Assembly (NCBI GenBank): GCA_046152925.1
Contig: JBJXFX010000159.1
Span: forward strand, 1 to 64,000
DNA length: 64,000 nucleotides
From: CAMAUF01 sp046152925
GTDB lineage: Bacteria; Chloroflexota; Dehalococcoidia; Tepidiformales; Tepidiformaceae
Reading direction: 5' to 3'
Of this stretch, positions 8,660-17,156 are shown one piece after another. A program made the translations under genes and the position numbers. Every line of letters starts with the position of its first letter. Position 1 is the first letter of the stretch. The notes below the pieces were generated by a model. The model saw nothing but the letters and a program-made list of their open reading frames with translations. It was not told the origin of the DNA and made no database searches.

Positions 8660-8689
8660 TTGACCGCCCCGCCTAGCGGAACCTACGAT
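8660..8689 (+). promoter_or_regulatory. Promoter of the Wzz-like gene
   Basis: TTGACC (8660-8665) and TACGAT (8684-8689) are spaced by 18 bases, and the -10 ends 8 bases before ATG 8698. The leader is therefore very short or absent. This is one of the few cases here with a recognisable -35. Confidence 0.55.
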
Positions 8690-8697
8690 ACGGGGCG

Positions 8698-9798
8698 ATG
8701 CCCGGCGGAACCAGCGGCCTTGCGGGGGATATCTCCCTCTTCCGCCGGCGAGGATGGCTTTTCATCCCGGCGGCGGTTGTTGGCCTGATCGCGAGCCTCT
8801 CGTTCGGCAACGTCGCTGGCGAATCCAACGCCGTCGCCTCCATGGCCCTCGATACCGTCATCCAGGACATCGTCCTCGGCGGCGACCGCGGCCTCCGCGT
8901 CTTCGAAGCCCAATCCATGACCACCGACCCTGCCTTCATCGAAAAGGTCAAAGCCAAGGTCGGTGACCCCGCCTTCGACTACGCCCGCTTCAGCATCGCC
9001 CTTGCCCCGATCTCCGTCGCCGATGGCGTCTCCAAGGGCATCATCACGGTCAGCGTCACCGACCCCGACAAGCTCACCGCCGAACGCTACCGCGCCGGCT
9101 TCGTCGAAGTCTTCACCGAGGAGTACACAGCACCGGCCGGCCTCTGGCGCACCCGCTTCCTCTCCAAGAAGCAGGAAGTCGTCGATGAGGCCGAGACCAG
9201 ATACCAGAAGGCCTACGACGATTATCTCGCGGCGACCAAAGCGAAGGGCCTCCCCGGCGACGAAGTCCTCCGCTCCGTCTTTGCTCTCGGCTCGCTGACC
9301 GAGCGCTACAACATCGAACAGGTCACCCTCGAAGTCGAAGCCGCCGCAATCGACGCCGCGCTGCGCGACCCGGCGACCGCCGCGAGCAGCGTCCAGGCCG
9401 CGCGCATCCTTGGCGTCCCCGTCCCCGAAGGCCAGGCCGAGACGGCCCTCAAGCAACGTCGCGCCGTGATCACCGCCACTCTCCAGGACCTCGCCAAGCG
9501 GCGCGATCCCCTCTCCGACGGCGCCGTAGGCCCCAGCATCCGGGCGATGGTCGATGACCTGCGCTCGCTCGCCGACATCCGGCGCGAAAGCTACGTCCGC
9601 CTGAACAACGCCACCGTCGCCGTGATCAGCGCCCAGAGCACGATCGCGACCAGTTACACCTTCTCCGGTGGCGTCTCGGGCACGACGCGCGGAAAAGTCG
9701 CCGTCGCTTTCGCGGTCACTCTCGTCCTCGGTGTTGTCGCGGTCTATGGGGTGGAGTGGTTCTCGCAAGTCCGGCGCCGCTTGCCGGCGGGGGCGTAA
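8698..9798 (+). CDS. Wzz-like chain-length / polysaccharide co-polymerase-like protein
   Basis: Membrane protein of 366 aa with one hydrophobic helix near the N-terminus (about 20-38), a long extracytoplasmic region rich in charged helices (about 100-310, coiled-coil prone) and a second helix near 335-355, followed by a short basic tail. This topology fits polysaccharide co-polymerases, although no Pro-rich second-helix motif is obvious. It is the first gene of a plus-strand set (spacings of 3, -4 and 7 bases) with two glycosyltransferases. It probably regulates chain length or export. Confidence 0.65.
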   Translation: MPGGTSGLAGDISLFRRRGWLFIPAAVVGLIASLSFGNVAGESNAVASMALDTVIQDIVLGGDRGLRVFEAQSMTTDPAFIEKVKAKVGDPAFDYARFSIALAPISVADGVSKGIITVSVTDPDKLTAERYRAGFVEVFTEEYTAPAGLWRTRFLSKKQEVVDEAETRYQKAYDDYLAATKAKGLPGDEVLRSVFALGSLTERYNIEQVTLEVEAAAIDAALRDPATAASSVQAARILGVPVPEGQAETALKQRRAVITATLQDLAKRRDPLSDGAVGPSIRAMVDDLRSLADIRRESYVRLNNATVAVISAQSTIATSYTFSGGVSGTTRGKVAVAFAVTLVLGVVAVYGVEWFSQVRRRLPAGA

Positions 9799-9801
9799 GC
9801 C

Positions 9802-10806
9802 GTGCACATCGTCGAGATCAACGACATCGCCTCCGTCGCCAGCGACCTGAGCCGCGCCCTCGAACACCGCGGCCACCGTGTCACCGTGATCCGGCCGCGC
9901 CTGATCGGCGGTGGCCTCCCGTGGACAATCAAGCCCGTCGTCGGGCCGTTTCGCGCCCTCGAATGGGCCGACATCATCCAGCGGCTGCGTCGCGAAAAGC
10001 CCGACATCCTTCACATTCACTACGCCTACCTCGGGATGATCGGCGTCCTTGGGCGCTTTCCCTACATCCTCCATTGCCACGGCAGCGATGTACGCGAGAT
10101 CACGCCGTTCACGCGGCCGCTCGTCGAGCGCGCGCTGGCCGGCGCCCTCCGCGTCTACTACGCGACCCCCGACCTCGCGCCATACGTCACCTCGCGCCGG
10201 CCGGACGCTGAGTTCCTGCCCAACCCGGTCGATTCCGAGGCCTTCGCGCCTACGACGCCTGCTACTGAGGCGAGCGGCGTCTACATCTGCTGTTCGCTCA
10301 CCGACATCAAGGGCTGGCGGCGGCTCTACCGCGCCTGCGCCCAGCTCGCCAAGGTGCGCCCCGACATCCAAGTCACCGCCTTGGACTACGGAGACCATGT
10401 GCAAGCCTTCGCGAAGCTGCCCAACGTCCGCCTGCTCCCATTCCAACGGCGCGACCAGCTCCCCGCGCTGATCAACCAGCACGCGATCGTCGTCGGCCAG
10501 GCCTTCCTTGGCGCGCTCGGCATGGCCGAGCTCGAGGCGATGGCGTGCGCCCGTCCGGTCGTCGCTTGGTACCGCAACAACGCTGGCTACGTGGAGCCGC
10601 CGCCGATCTGGCGGGCTGTCGACGGCATCGACATCGCACGGGCTGTCATCCGGCTCCACGACGACCCAGCGGCCCGCGAGACCCTTGGCGACGCCGCGCG
10701 CGGTTGGGTCGTCCGCAACCATGGCATGGATCACACGGCTGCGCGGGTCGAAGCCGCGGGCGTCGACGCCCTTGAGACCTATCGAGCCGCGCGGGCCGCC
10801 TCATGA
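9802..10806 (+). CDS. Glycosyltransferase family 4 protein
   Basis: GT-B fold sugar transferase of 334 aa for surface polysaccharide. GTG 9802 lies 3 bases after the previous stop. The N-terminal domain begins MHIVEINDIASVASDLSRAL and contains DILHIHYAY and LHCHGSDVRE. The C-terminal domain has the donor block AFLGALGMAELEAMACARPV, where the conserved second Glu pair is seen. Its TGA overlaps the next ATG (ATGA), so it is coupled to the ExoA-like enzyme. The sugar is not predictable. Confidence 0.85.
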   Translation: MHIVEINDIASVASDLSRALEHRGHRVTVIRPRLIGGGLPWTIKPVVGPFRALEWADIIQRLRREKPDILHIHYAYLGMIGVLGRFPYILHCHGSDVREITPFTRPLVERALAGALRVYYATPDLAPYVTSRRPDAEFLPNPVDSEAFAPTTPATEASGVYICCSLTDIKGWRRLYRACAQLAKVRPDIQVTALDYGDHVQAFAKLPNVRLLPFQRRDQLPALINQHAIVVGQAFLGALGMAELEAMACARPVVAWYRNNAGYVEPPPIWRAVDGIDIARAVIRLHDDPAARETLGDAARGWVVRNHGMDHTAARVEAAGVDALETYRAARAAS

Positions 10807-11828
10807 GCAGCCAGCCGCTCGCCAACGCCGACCTGAGCCTCCCCGAGCGCCCGCTCGTCTCGATCGTCATCCCCTGCCTGAACGAAGAGCGCTACATCGA
10901 GGCGCTGCTCGACTCCCTCGCCGCGCAGGACTACGGCGCTGGCGAGATCGAAGTCCTCGTCTCCGATGGCGGCTCCAGCGACCGTACGCGCGCGATCGTC
11001 CGCGCCTACGCCAGCCCTCTCCGCCGCCTCGAGGTCGTTGATAACCCGCGCCGCATCACCGTGGCTGGTCTGAACGAGGGGATGCGCGTCGCCACCGGCG
11101 ATTGCTGGATCATCATCGGGGCGCACAGCAGCGTCCGCCCCGACTTCGTCCGGGCCTCCGTTGAGGGCCTGCGACGCACGCGCGCCGCCTGCGTCGGCGG
11201 GCCCATCGACACCATTGGCGAAGGCCCCACCGGCAGAGCGATCGCCGCCGCGATGTCGTCGCCCTTCGGCGTCGGCAACGCCCGTTTCCGCTATTCCGGC
11301 CGCGAAGGCGAGGTCGATACCGTCCCCTTTGGCTGCTACCACCGGAAGGTCTGGGAGCTTGTCGGCGAGTTCGATGAAACCGTCGACGGCGCCGATGAAG
11401 ACAGCTACAACGAGCGCCTGATCGCCGCCGGCGGCAAAATCGTCCTCATCCCGGAGATCCGCAGCAGCTACTTCCCGCGCCGCACGCTCAAGGCGTTGGC
11501 CAAGCAGTATTGGGAGTACGGCGCGGCAAAGGGGACGCTGCTGGGCCGCGGCCGCCACCTCCAGCCGCGCCACTTCGCCCCCTCCGCGATGGTCGCTGGC
11601 GCCCCTGCGCTGCTCATGCTCTGGCCCATGTTCCGCTGGGCGAAGTGGCTTCTGCGCGCGCTCTCGGTCGCCTACGTCGTCCTCGGCTTCCGCGCCGCCC
11701 GAAAGGCCGCCGCCAAGAGCGGGGCCGGCCCCGTGCGCACGCTCCTCGCGATCGCCACCATGCACGCAAGCTACGGAGCGGGCTTCCTCGCCGGCGCCGT
11801 CCGCGAATGGCGTCGCCTACACCGCTGA
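10803..11828 (+). CDS. ExoA-like glycosyltransferase family 2 protein
   Basis: Membrane-associated GT2 enzyme of 341 aa, similar in layout to succinoglycan ExoA. The GT-A domain shows VSIVIPCLNEERYIEALLDS at 19-38, the nucleotide-sugar motif SDGGSSDRTRAI, the GGPIDT/SPFGVGNARFRYS blocks, and an E/D-rich EDSYNERL acid site. The last third has two or three hydrophobic segments that would hold it at the membrane. ATGA overlap joins it to the preceding glycosyltransferase. It probably adds a sugar to a lipid-linked repeat unit. Confidence 0.88.
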   Translation: MSSQPLANADLSLPERPLVSIVIPCLNEERYIEALLDSLAAQDYGAGEIEVLVSDGGSSDRTRAIVRAYASPLRRLEVVDNPRRITVAGLNEGMRVATGDCWIIIGAHSSVRPDFVRASVEGLRRTRAACVGGPIDTIGEGPTGRAIAAAMSSPFGVGNARFRYSGREGEVDTVPFGCYHRKVWELVGEFDETVDGADEDSYNERLIAAGGKIVLIPEIRSSYFPRRTLKALAKQYWEYGAAKGTLLGRGRHLQPRHFAPSAMVAGAPALLMLWPMFRWAKWLLRALSVAYVVLGFRAARKAAAKSGAGPVRTLLAIATMHASYGAGFLAGAVREWRRLHR

Positions 11829-11835
11829 GGCGCTC

Positions 11836-12408
11836 ATGACGCACGAGATCCACACGCCAAGCGTCCGCCCACCCGTCGCACTCGGTTGCGCCGCGATGGT
11901 CGCGGTCGTGGCGCTCCTTGCCGGCGCCGTCGTCTTCGCCGTCACCTTCCTCGAGTCGGGGTCGGACTCCAGCCGCGCCGTCCTCGATCCCGTCGACGCC
12001 TACCCGCCCGACTCGTTCGCCTTCGAGCCCGAACACCACATCTACCTCGTCCGCATCGGCCCCGCTCGCTTCTTCGCGCTCCACGATCTGGACGCGTCGA
12101 ACCGCGCCGCCCAGGGGCGCCGCTGCCGGGTGGTCACCGCGGACCGGGCGCAACCGGCGTTCCGCGGCGTGGCCGAGCGCTTCTCCGGCCGCCAGAGCCC
12201 CGGCGCCGCACAATTCGAGCTGTTCTTCTACGAGGAGTGCAACGGCGCGGTCTACGATGCGACCGGCATCCGCCTCGACCGCGATGGCCGCAACCTTGAC
12301 CGCTACCCCGTCGAGATCGACGACGCCGGCCGCGTCGTCGTCGACTTCGGCAAGCGCCAATGCTCGCGCCGCGAAGGGACCGCCTTCTTCCTTGAGGAGA
12401 AGTGCTGA
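11836..12408 (+). CDS. Membrane-anchored Rieske-fold protein lacking the cluster ligands
   Basis: 190 aa with one N-terminal membrane helix (15-38) and an extracytoplasmic domain. The C-terminal part reads like a Rieske domain: LVRIGPARFFALHDLDASN, a Cys97 loop, then FYEECNGAVYDATGIRL and a Tyr/Val strand. The normal ligand motifs CxHxxC and CxxH appear as AQGRRC (92-97) and EECN (133-136). The disulfide cysteines C97 and C135 remain, but both ligand Cys and both ligand His are replaced, so no [2Fe-2S] cluster is expected. It follows the ExoA-like gene by 7 bases. Function unknown; a structural or quinone-chain accessory role is only a guess. Confidence 0.6.
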   Translation: MTHEIHTPSVRPPVALGCAAMVAVVALLAGAVVFAVTFLESGSDSSRAVLDPVDAYPPDSFAFEPEHHIYLVRIGPARFFALHDLDASNRAAQGRRCRVVTADRAQPAFRGVAERFSGRQSPGAAQFELFFYEECNGAVYDATGIRLDRDGRNLDRYPVEIDDAGRVVVDFGKRQCSRREGTAFFLEEKC

Positions 12409-12481
12409 GTCCAAGAGGCCCTCGCATGGCGGCACGGAACCGTTGCGCCCGGTCGCGCGTTATCGTCATGAGGGGGTCCTC

Positions 12482-13933
12482 ATGGACGAAGCACCGGCAT
12501 CACACCTGGGTCGCCGGGGAGCCGCTCCTGTGACCCCGGCCCCTCTCACGCCCACCGAAGAGCGCATCCTCGCCCTGATCCGCGAGGGCCGCGTCGACGC
12601 CGAAATCGCCGTCCAGCTCGGCCTCTCAGTCGGCGACCTCAAGGCTCGCGTCGAACGGCTGATGACCAAGACCGGCGCCACCTCGCGCGCCGCCATCCGT
12701 CCCGGCGCGGTCTGGCCGCAGCCGGCCAGCCAGCCCGTCGAAGCGATGCCCGTGGCCATCTCCGAGCCACCACGACCAGCCTCCCCGTGGCACTGGAGTT
12801 GGCCGCTGGCGGTCGCCGTCGTGCTCGGCGCGGCCCTCGTTGGCGCGATGGTTGGCTTCGCCCTTCGCCGTCAGCCCGACGCGAGCCAGCCCACCGCCCC
12901 AGCCGTCCAAAGCCTCCAGGCGGACCCGGTCGAGGCGCCGCCACCCGTGGCGCCACTGCGCGGGAGCCTCTACCTCCAACCGCCACTGGCCCCGCCCGAC
13001 GGCGTCGTCCTCGTTGGGCTCCGGCGCACCGATGGCCAAAACGAAGTCGTCCGGTGGACCGCCGGCCGGGGTGTCGAAGTGCTCCTCTCTGCCCAAGACG
13101 CAAGCGTCGTCAACCTTGAGTCCGACCCCCGGGGTGCGCTGCTCGTGGCCTCCGTCTGCATCGAACGCGGCTGCGACCCCGGCCGCCCGTTGGCGACACG
13201 CGTGCTCGTCTCGGAGGACGCTGGCCGGACCTGGAAGCCCGTCCCGGAGCGCGGCCAACGGGTCGAGACGGTCCTCGCCGCTGCCGCCCGCGCCCCCGCG
13301 CGAGATCCGATGGCCGATGGTACAGCCAGCCCTCTTGAGGGCGCTCCCGCGGAAGTCTGGCTCGGCGGTGCACGGACGCTGCGCGTCGCAGCCAGCGGTG
13401 CGGATCTCGCTCTCGGTGGGACCAAGCCCGGCGACCCGCTACTCACGGCGGCGACGCTCACCTTCGGCAACTTCACCCTCCAAAGCGCCGCGGCGCCCTA
13501 CGAGAGCGTGCGCCAGCGCGGGACGCGCACCCTTTGGGGCAGCGCCTGGCTCGCCCTTCGCGAGGCAGGCGACGTCGTCGAAGGCGTCCGACTTCACCCG
13601 GTCACGATCACCGTGAACGACCAGGACCTCGCCTGGGCCTCGGTGATCGCGCTCCCCTATGACCTGCTCGGCGACGGGTTCCTCGTGAAGGCCGTGCTCA
13701 CCGGCGGCTGGACCTCCCACACCCCGCCGGCCGGCCGCGACTGCACGCCGCTCCGCGAGTCCGCCTCCGAGTTCACCCCGATCCTCGATTGCGTCCCGCC
13801 GTGGGCGTTCGTCCGGCCGGCAGCAGGCGGCGCGATCCTCGGAGAGGGCGGCGCCTGGGTCCGGGTCGAATCCCAGCTGACCGGCGCCGAGGGCTGGCTG
13901 CCCGCCGCCGCGCTGGCCCCAGCCTCTCCGTGA
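12482..13933 (+). CDS. Membrane-spanning LuxR-type HTH protein with extracytoplasmic sensor-like region
   Basis: 483 aa from ATG 12482, with AGGGGG 5 bases upstream. Residues 22-72 form a LuxR-type helix-turn-helix (LTPTEERILALIREG, then GLSVGDLKARVERLMTKTGA). A Pro-rich linker and one membrane helix (104-128) follow. The large outside region has an Asp-box/BNR-like repeat (SEDAGRTWKPVP near 243-254) and ends in an SH3-like block (AWVRVESQLTGAEGWLP). This could be a one-component membrane regulator, or a protein that merely reuses an HTH. Its place beside polysaccharide genes suggests cell-envelope sensing. Confidence 0.62.
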   Translation: MDEAPASHLGRRGAAPVTPAPLTPTEERILALIREGRVDAEIAVQLGLSVGDLKARVERLMTKTGATSRAAIRPGAVWPQPASQPVEAMPVAISEPPRPASPWHWSWPLAVAVVLGAALVGAMVGFALRRQPDASQPTAPAVQSLQADPVEAPPPVAPLRGSLYLQPPLAPPDGVVLVGLRRTDGQNEVVRWTAGRGVEVLLSAQDASVVNLESDPRGALLVASVCIERGCDPGRPLATRVLVSEDAGRTWKPVPERGQRVETVLAAAARAPARDPMADGTASPLEGAPAEVWLGGARTLRVAASGADLALGGTKPGDPLLTAATLTFGNFTLQSAAAPYESVRQRGTRTLWGSAWLALREAGDVVEGVRLHPVTITVNDQDLAWASVIALPYDLLGDGFLVKAVLTGGWTSHTPPAGRDCTPLRESASEFTPILDCVPPWAFVRPAAGGAILGEGGAWVRVESQLTGAEGWLPAAALAPASP

Positions 13934-14040
13934 CGCCCCCGTTGCGCCCCCCTTCGACTACCAGCTAGGGCACCCCGCCCGTAGAATCTCGGACTCATTG
14001 ACTTTCTGGGCGCGCCCGCCGCCCGGCCCTCCGGAGCACC

Positions 14041-15615
14041 ATGAACACCATCGAATTCCTTCAGATCTCGTCGGCTGTCGTCGCCGACCGTGAAGCCCTC
14101 GTCGAGGTTGGCGGCAATGGCAAGCGCATTCTCTACATGGACATGTACCCCGCCGTCGTGAAGCTCGCCAACGCCCTCACGGCACTCGGCGTGGAAAAGG
14201 GCCAGAAGGTCGCCACCATGTCGGTCAACAGCGCCGACTACGTCATCACCTACTACGCCTGCGCGATGCTCGGCGTCACCTTCGTCCCCCTCAACTTCCG
14301 CGCCAAGGACGAAGAGCTTACCTACATGATCAACGCGAGCCAGTCGGTCGCGCTCTTCGTTTCCGACCGCTACCGCTCCCTCGTCGACCGCATCCGGCCC
14401 ACCCTCGATTCCACCCAGCACTTCATCACCTACGACACGCCGGCGGCGGACTACCTCTCGTACGACTCCATCGTCGCCGCCGCGAGCGAGGACGAGCCCT
14501 GGGTCGATGTCGACGACCACGACGCGACGATCATCATCTTCACCTCTGGCACCACCGCGATGCCGAAGGGCGTCCAGCTCACCTATCTGGACATGACGGC
14601 CTACGTCACGAACCAGAACCCGGCCGACCCCGACATCCACGACAAGCTGCTCGTCTCGGCCCCGTTCTTCCATGTCGCGGGCGCCACTTCGATGATGCTG
14701 GCGATCTGGAGCGGCCGGACGCTGGTGATCCTTCCGGCGTTTTCGCCCGAAGAATGGCTGCGCGCCGTCCACGAAGAGGGCGCGACCCACGCCTTCGTCG
14801 TCCCCACCATGCTCAAGCGGATCGTCGAACACCCGGACTTCGCGAAGTACAACCTCTCGACCATGCGCCAGATCACCTACGGCGCCGCGCCGATGCCGTA
14901 CGAGGTCGTCCGTAAGGCCTGCGATGTCATGAACCCGCTCGAAATCGGCCTGATCAACGCCTACGGCCAGACCGAATCCACGGCCACCCTTACCTTCCTG
15001 GACGCCAGCGACCACGACCTTCGCGCCGACACCGCTGTCAAGGAGAAGCGCCTCCGCTCCGTCGGCAAGCCGATGCCCGACGTCGAAATCGGCATCATGA
15101 ACGATGGCAACGTCCTCCTCGCCGCCGGCAAGGAGGGCGAAATCTGCGTCCGTTCGCCGCGCGTGATGAAGGGCTACTTCAAGCAGGAAGCGGAGACCGC
15201 CAGCGCGATCGTCGATGGCTGGCTCCACACCGGCGACGTTGGCTACGTCGACGAAGGCGGCTACCTCTTCATCACTGGCCGCAAGAAGGACCTCATCATC
15301 CGTGGCGGCGAGAACATCTCGCCCGGCGAGATCGAGGCCGCACTGACGGCCCACCCCGCCATCGAAGAAGCCGCTGTGATCGGCGTCCCCGACACGGAAT
15401 GGGGCGAAGTCGTGAAGGCCGTGATTGTCCTGAAGCCCGGCGCGAAAGCGACCGTCGCGGAGCTGGTGGAGTACACGAAGGGCCGCCTCGCGAGCTACAA
15501 AGCGCCGCAATACTACGCCGTCGTCGCGGAGCTCCCGCGGAACCCGATGGGCAAAGTGCTCAAGGTGGACCTCCGGAAGACGAACGGCGAGCCCGTGAAT
15601 GAGGGGATTGGGTAG
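14041..15615 (+). CDS. AMP-forming acyl-CoA synthetase (long/medium-chain FadD-like)
   Basis: Activates a carboxylic acid through an acyl-adenylate to its CoA thioester. 524 aa, full family length. Motifs are the P-loop-like IIIFTSGTTAMPKGVQLTY near 165-183, the A5 motif NAYGQTEST, the A7 hinge DGWLHTGDVGYVDEGG and GRKKDLIIRGGENISPGEIE, and the A10 Lys in RNPMGKVLKVDL. CCGGAG precedes the ATG by 4-5 bases. TAGAAT at 13982-13987 is a possible -10, which gives a leader of about 45 bases. The acid substrate is not visible; a fatty-acid role fits the nearby EtfD-like gene. Confidence 0.9.
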   Translation: MNTIEFLQISSAVVADREALVEVGGNGKRILYMDMYPAVVKLANALTALGVEKGQKVATMSVNSADYVITYYACAMLGVTFVPLNFRAKDEELTYMINASQSVALFVSDRYRSLVDRIRPTLDSTQHFITYDTPAADYLSYDSIVAAASEDEPWVDVDDHDATIIIFTSGTTAMPKGVQLTYLDMTAYVTNQNPADPDIHDKLLVSAPFFHVAGATSMMLAIWSGRTLVILPAFSPEEWLRAVHEEGATHAFVVPTMLKRIVEHPDFAKYNLSTMRQITYGAAPMPYEVVRKACDVMNPLEIGLINAYGQTESTATLTFLDASDHDLRADTAVKEKRLRSVGKPMPDVEIGIMNDGNVLLAAGKEGEICVRSPRVMKGYFKQEAETASAIVDGWLHTGDVGYVDEGGYLFITGRKKDLIIRGGENISPGEIEAALTAHPAIEEAAVIGVPDTEWGEVVKAVIVLKPGAKATVAELVEYTKGRLASYKAPQYYAVVAELPRNPMGKVLKVDLRKTNGEPVNEGIG

Positions 15616-15921
15616 GCAGAGGAAAGGGCAAAGTGGAAAGAGGAAGGCCGGGGCGCGCCCCAAGCGGGCCGCGGACGTGAGTGAGCGGGTCCGTGATTGT
15701 TGCGGCGGTTTCGGGCCTCGTCGCGCCGCCAAAAAATCGCGTGACATGAACACGTGGTGAGCACATCGCTGGCGTGTGCACATGTTGAGGCCGTCGTGTG
15801 GACGCAACTGTGTGTTGGCCGGTGAGGGGGTCGTGTGTTGCACTCGCGAACCTCGCTCGAAGACGTTCCGATTACTGGGGAGGCGTCGAATGCGCACCGA
15901 CACGCGGACCCGCGTCTTGGC

Positions 15922-16038
15922 GATGAGCCTGGCTTGAGCCTGCATGGGAAGGCTCGTCGTGGGATGAGCGTTGGGGCGAAATGGATGAGCCTGGATGAGC
16001 CTCCGCTTGTTTGATGAGCCTTGGCTCATGAGGCTCAT
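15922..16038 (+). repeat. Cluster of GATGAGCCT motifs in both orientations
   Basis: GATGAGCCT or a one-base variant starts at 15922, 15963, 15984, 15994 and 16013. Inverted GGCTCAT occurs at 16023 and 16031. ATGAGCC TT GGCTCAT (16014-16029) is a perfect small hairpin. Two copies are exactly 10 bases apart (15984, 15994), close to one DNA turn, as in binding-site arrays. Confidence 0.55.
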
Positions 16039-16159
16039 TGGGTGGTTCGTCTTTCGTCCTTCGGAGCGCGGCGTCGGCGGGTGGAGACGAGGCATGGGGC
16101 TGACGGTAGCGGGGCGAGAGGCGATGGCCGAGGGGCCGACGGCGCTGATTGTCGTCTGA

Positions 16160-16165
16160 TACGAT
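16160..16165 (+). promoter_or_regulatory. -10 box of the vapB-like gene (leaderless architecture)
   Basis: TACGAT ends 6 bases before ATG 16172. The spacing places transcription start at the start codon. No clear -35 is seen. Confidence 0.5.
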
Positions 16166-16171
16166 GATCAG

Positions 16172-16573
16172 ATGCAGGCCACCATCGAGCTCGACAACGA
16201 GACCGCGAGGGCGTTGGAGTCACGGGCAGCGGCGCTCGGCATCACCGTGGAGCGAGTGATCGAGTCCGCGTTGCGTGGGGTCGCCCATGAACTGCTGCGA
16301 GCGCGATCGACGAGCGTTGAGCCCGAGGCGCAGGCTTCGAGCGAGACCACCGGAAGTGCGGATGCGGAAACTCGCCAACTGATCCGCCGTCAGGCACGAG
16401 CGGTGCGAACGAGGCAACGCACGCACGATGGAGCCGGGCTCCCCGGGCCACCGAGGCCTCCCTCGAACGATACGGGCGCCTTCGTCCTTCCGACCTGGGA
16501 CGGTGGCCTTCTGATCGACATCGGGTGCAGTTCGCGGGCACTGGAAGAGCTTGAAGGCCCGAGTCACCGGTAG
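16172..16573 (+). CDS. vapB: VapB-like antitoxin
   Basis: 133 aa. The N-terminus looks like a ribbon-helix-helix DNA-binding segment (MQATIELDNETARALESRAA, then LGITVERVIESALRG). A disordered middle leads to the C-terminal toxin-binding signature FVLPTWDGGLLIDIG with a following ALEELEG, seen in antitoxins of PIN toxins. The stop TAG shares a base with the GTG of the toxin frame (TAGTG at 16571-16575). The toxin is frameshifted, so the antitoxin may be an orphan. Autoregulation is likely by family precedent. Confidence 0.72.
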   Translation: MQATIELDNETARALESRAAALGITVERVIESALRGVAHELLRARSTSVEPEAQASSETTGSADAETRQLIRRQARAVRTRQRTHDGAGLPGPPRPPSNDTGAFVLPTWDGGLLIDIGCSSRALEELEGPSHR

Positions 16574-17006
16574 TGCTTCTCGATATCAACGTCTTGATCT
16601 ACGCACTCATGCCGACACTCGTTTCCACACGGAGGCACGCGCGTGGCTGGAAGACGCTCTCAGGATGGATGATCTCCTGTTCGTGCCATGGATGACGATC
16701 CTCGGAGTCATCAGGATCACCACCAACCGTAAGGCGATGGCCTTGCCCGTGGCAGCGCCGATCGCGATGACGTTCGTTCGATCACTTTTGAGTCACGAGC
16801 ACGTGGCAATCCCTAGCCCGGGTCCGCGGCACCTCGAGATCCTTGAGAGCATGGCCGTCCGGTACGATCTCCGAGGTCCTGACCTCTCGGACGCCCACCT
16901 CGCCGCGCTCGCTGTGGAACATGACCTGACACTCGTCAGCTTTGATCACGACTTCGAGGCATTTGTCGAGGTTCGCGTTCTGAACCCGGCCGCACTGGCC
17001 CATTAG
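16573..17006 (+). pseudogene. vapC: VapC PIN-domain toxin, frameshifted
   Basis: The toxin begins at GTG 16573 as VLLDINVLIYA (catalytic Asp), the standard PIN N-terminus. The frame is lost around 16603-16610 (after TACGCA); the family sequence continues in another frame as HADTRFHTEARAWLEDAL and runs to TAG 17006. A one-base loss explains it. The later part keeps the LGVIRITTNRKAM core, PDLSDAHLAALAVEHD and SFDHDFEAF acid positions, so decay is recent, or this is a sequencing error. If intact it would be an RNase paired with the antitoxin before it. Confidence 0.7.
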
Positions 17007-17156
17007 GTGTGTGGACGTCGTTGAGTCTGTTGCGGGTGGCTGTTGTGCCGACGACGTGGGACTCACTGCGTACCGGCGACAAATTGTCCAAAGGCACCGA
17101 GTCACCACAACAATCCGAGGCCCGCTCACTCACGTTCGCGCTAGGTGAGGCAGCCC

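Larger units (their letters stand above)
15616..16171. other. 556-base non-coding stretch with short repeats
   Basis: No gene is supportable here. The region is less GC-rich than its neighbours, has a GT-rich part (about 15740-15840) and a cluster of GATGAGCCT motifs (15922-16038), and ends in the -10 box of the toxin-antitoxin pair. It probably reflects acquired DNA. Confidence 0.6.

Noticed and set aside
8683..10734. 683-codon open frame on the minus strand
   Set aside because: Antisense to the Wzz-like and glycosyltransferase genes; no recognisable fold or start site.
13657..16095. 812-codon open frame on the minus strand
   Set aside because: It runs antisense to the acyl-CoA ligase and the HTH gene, has low-complexity composition and no domain. 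High GC opens such shadow frames.
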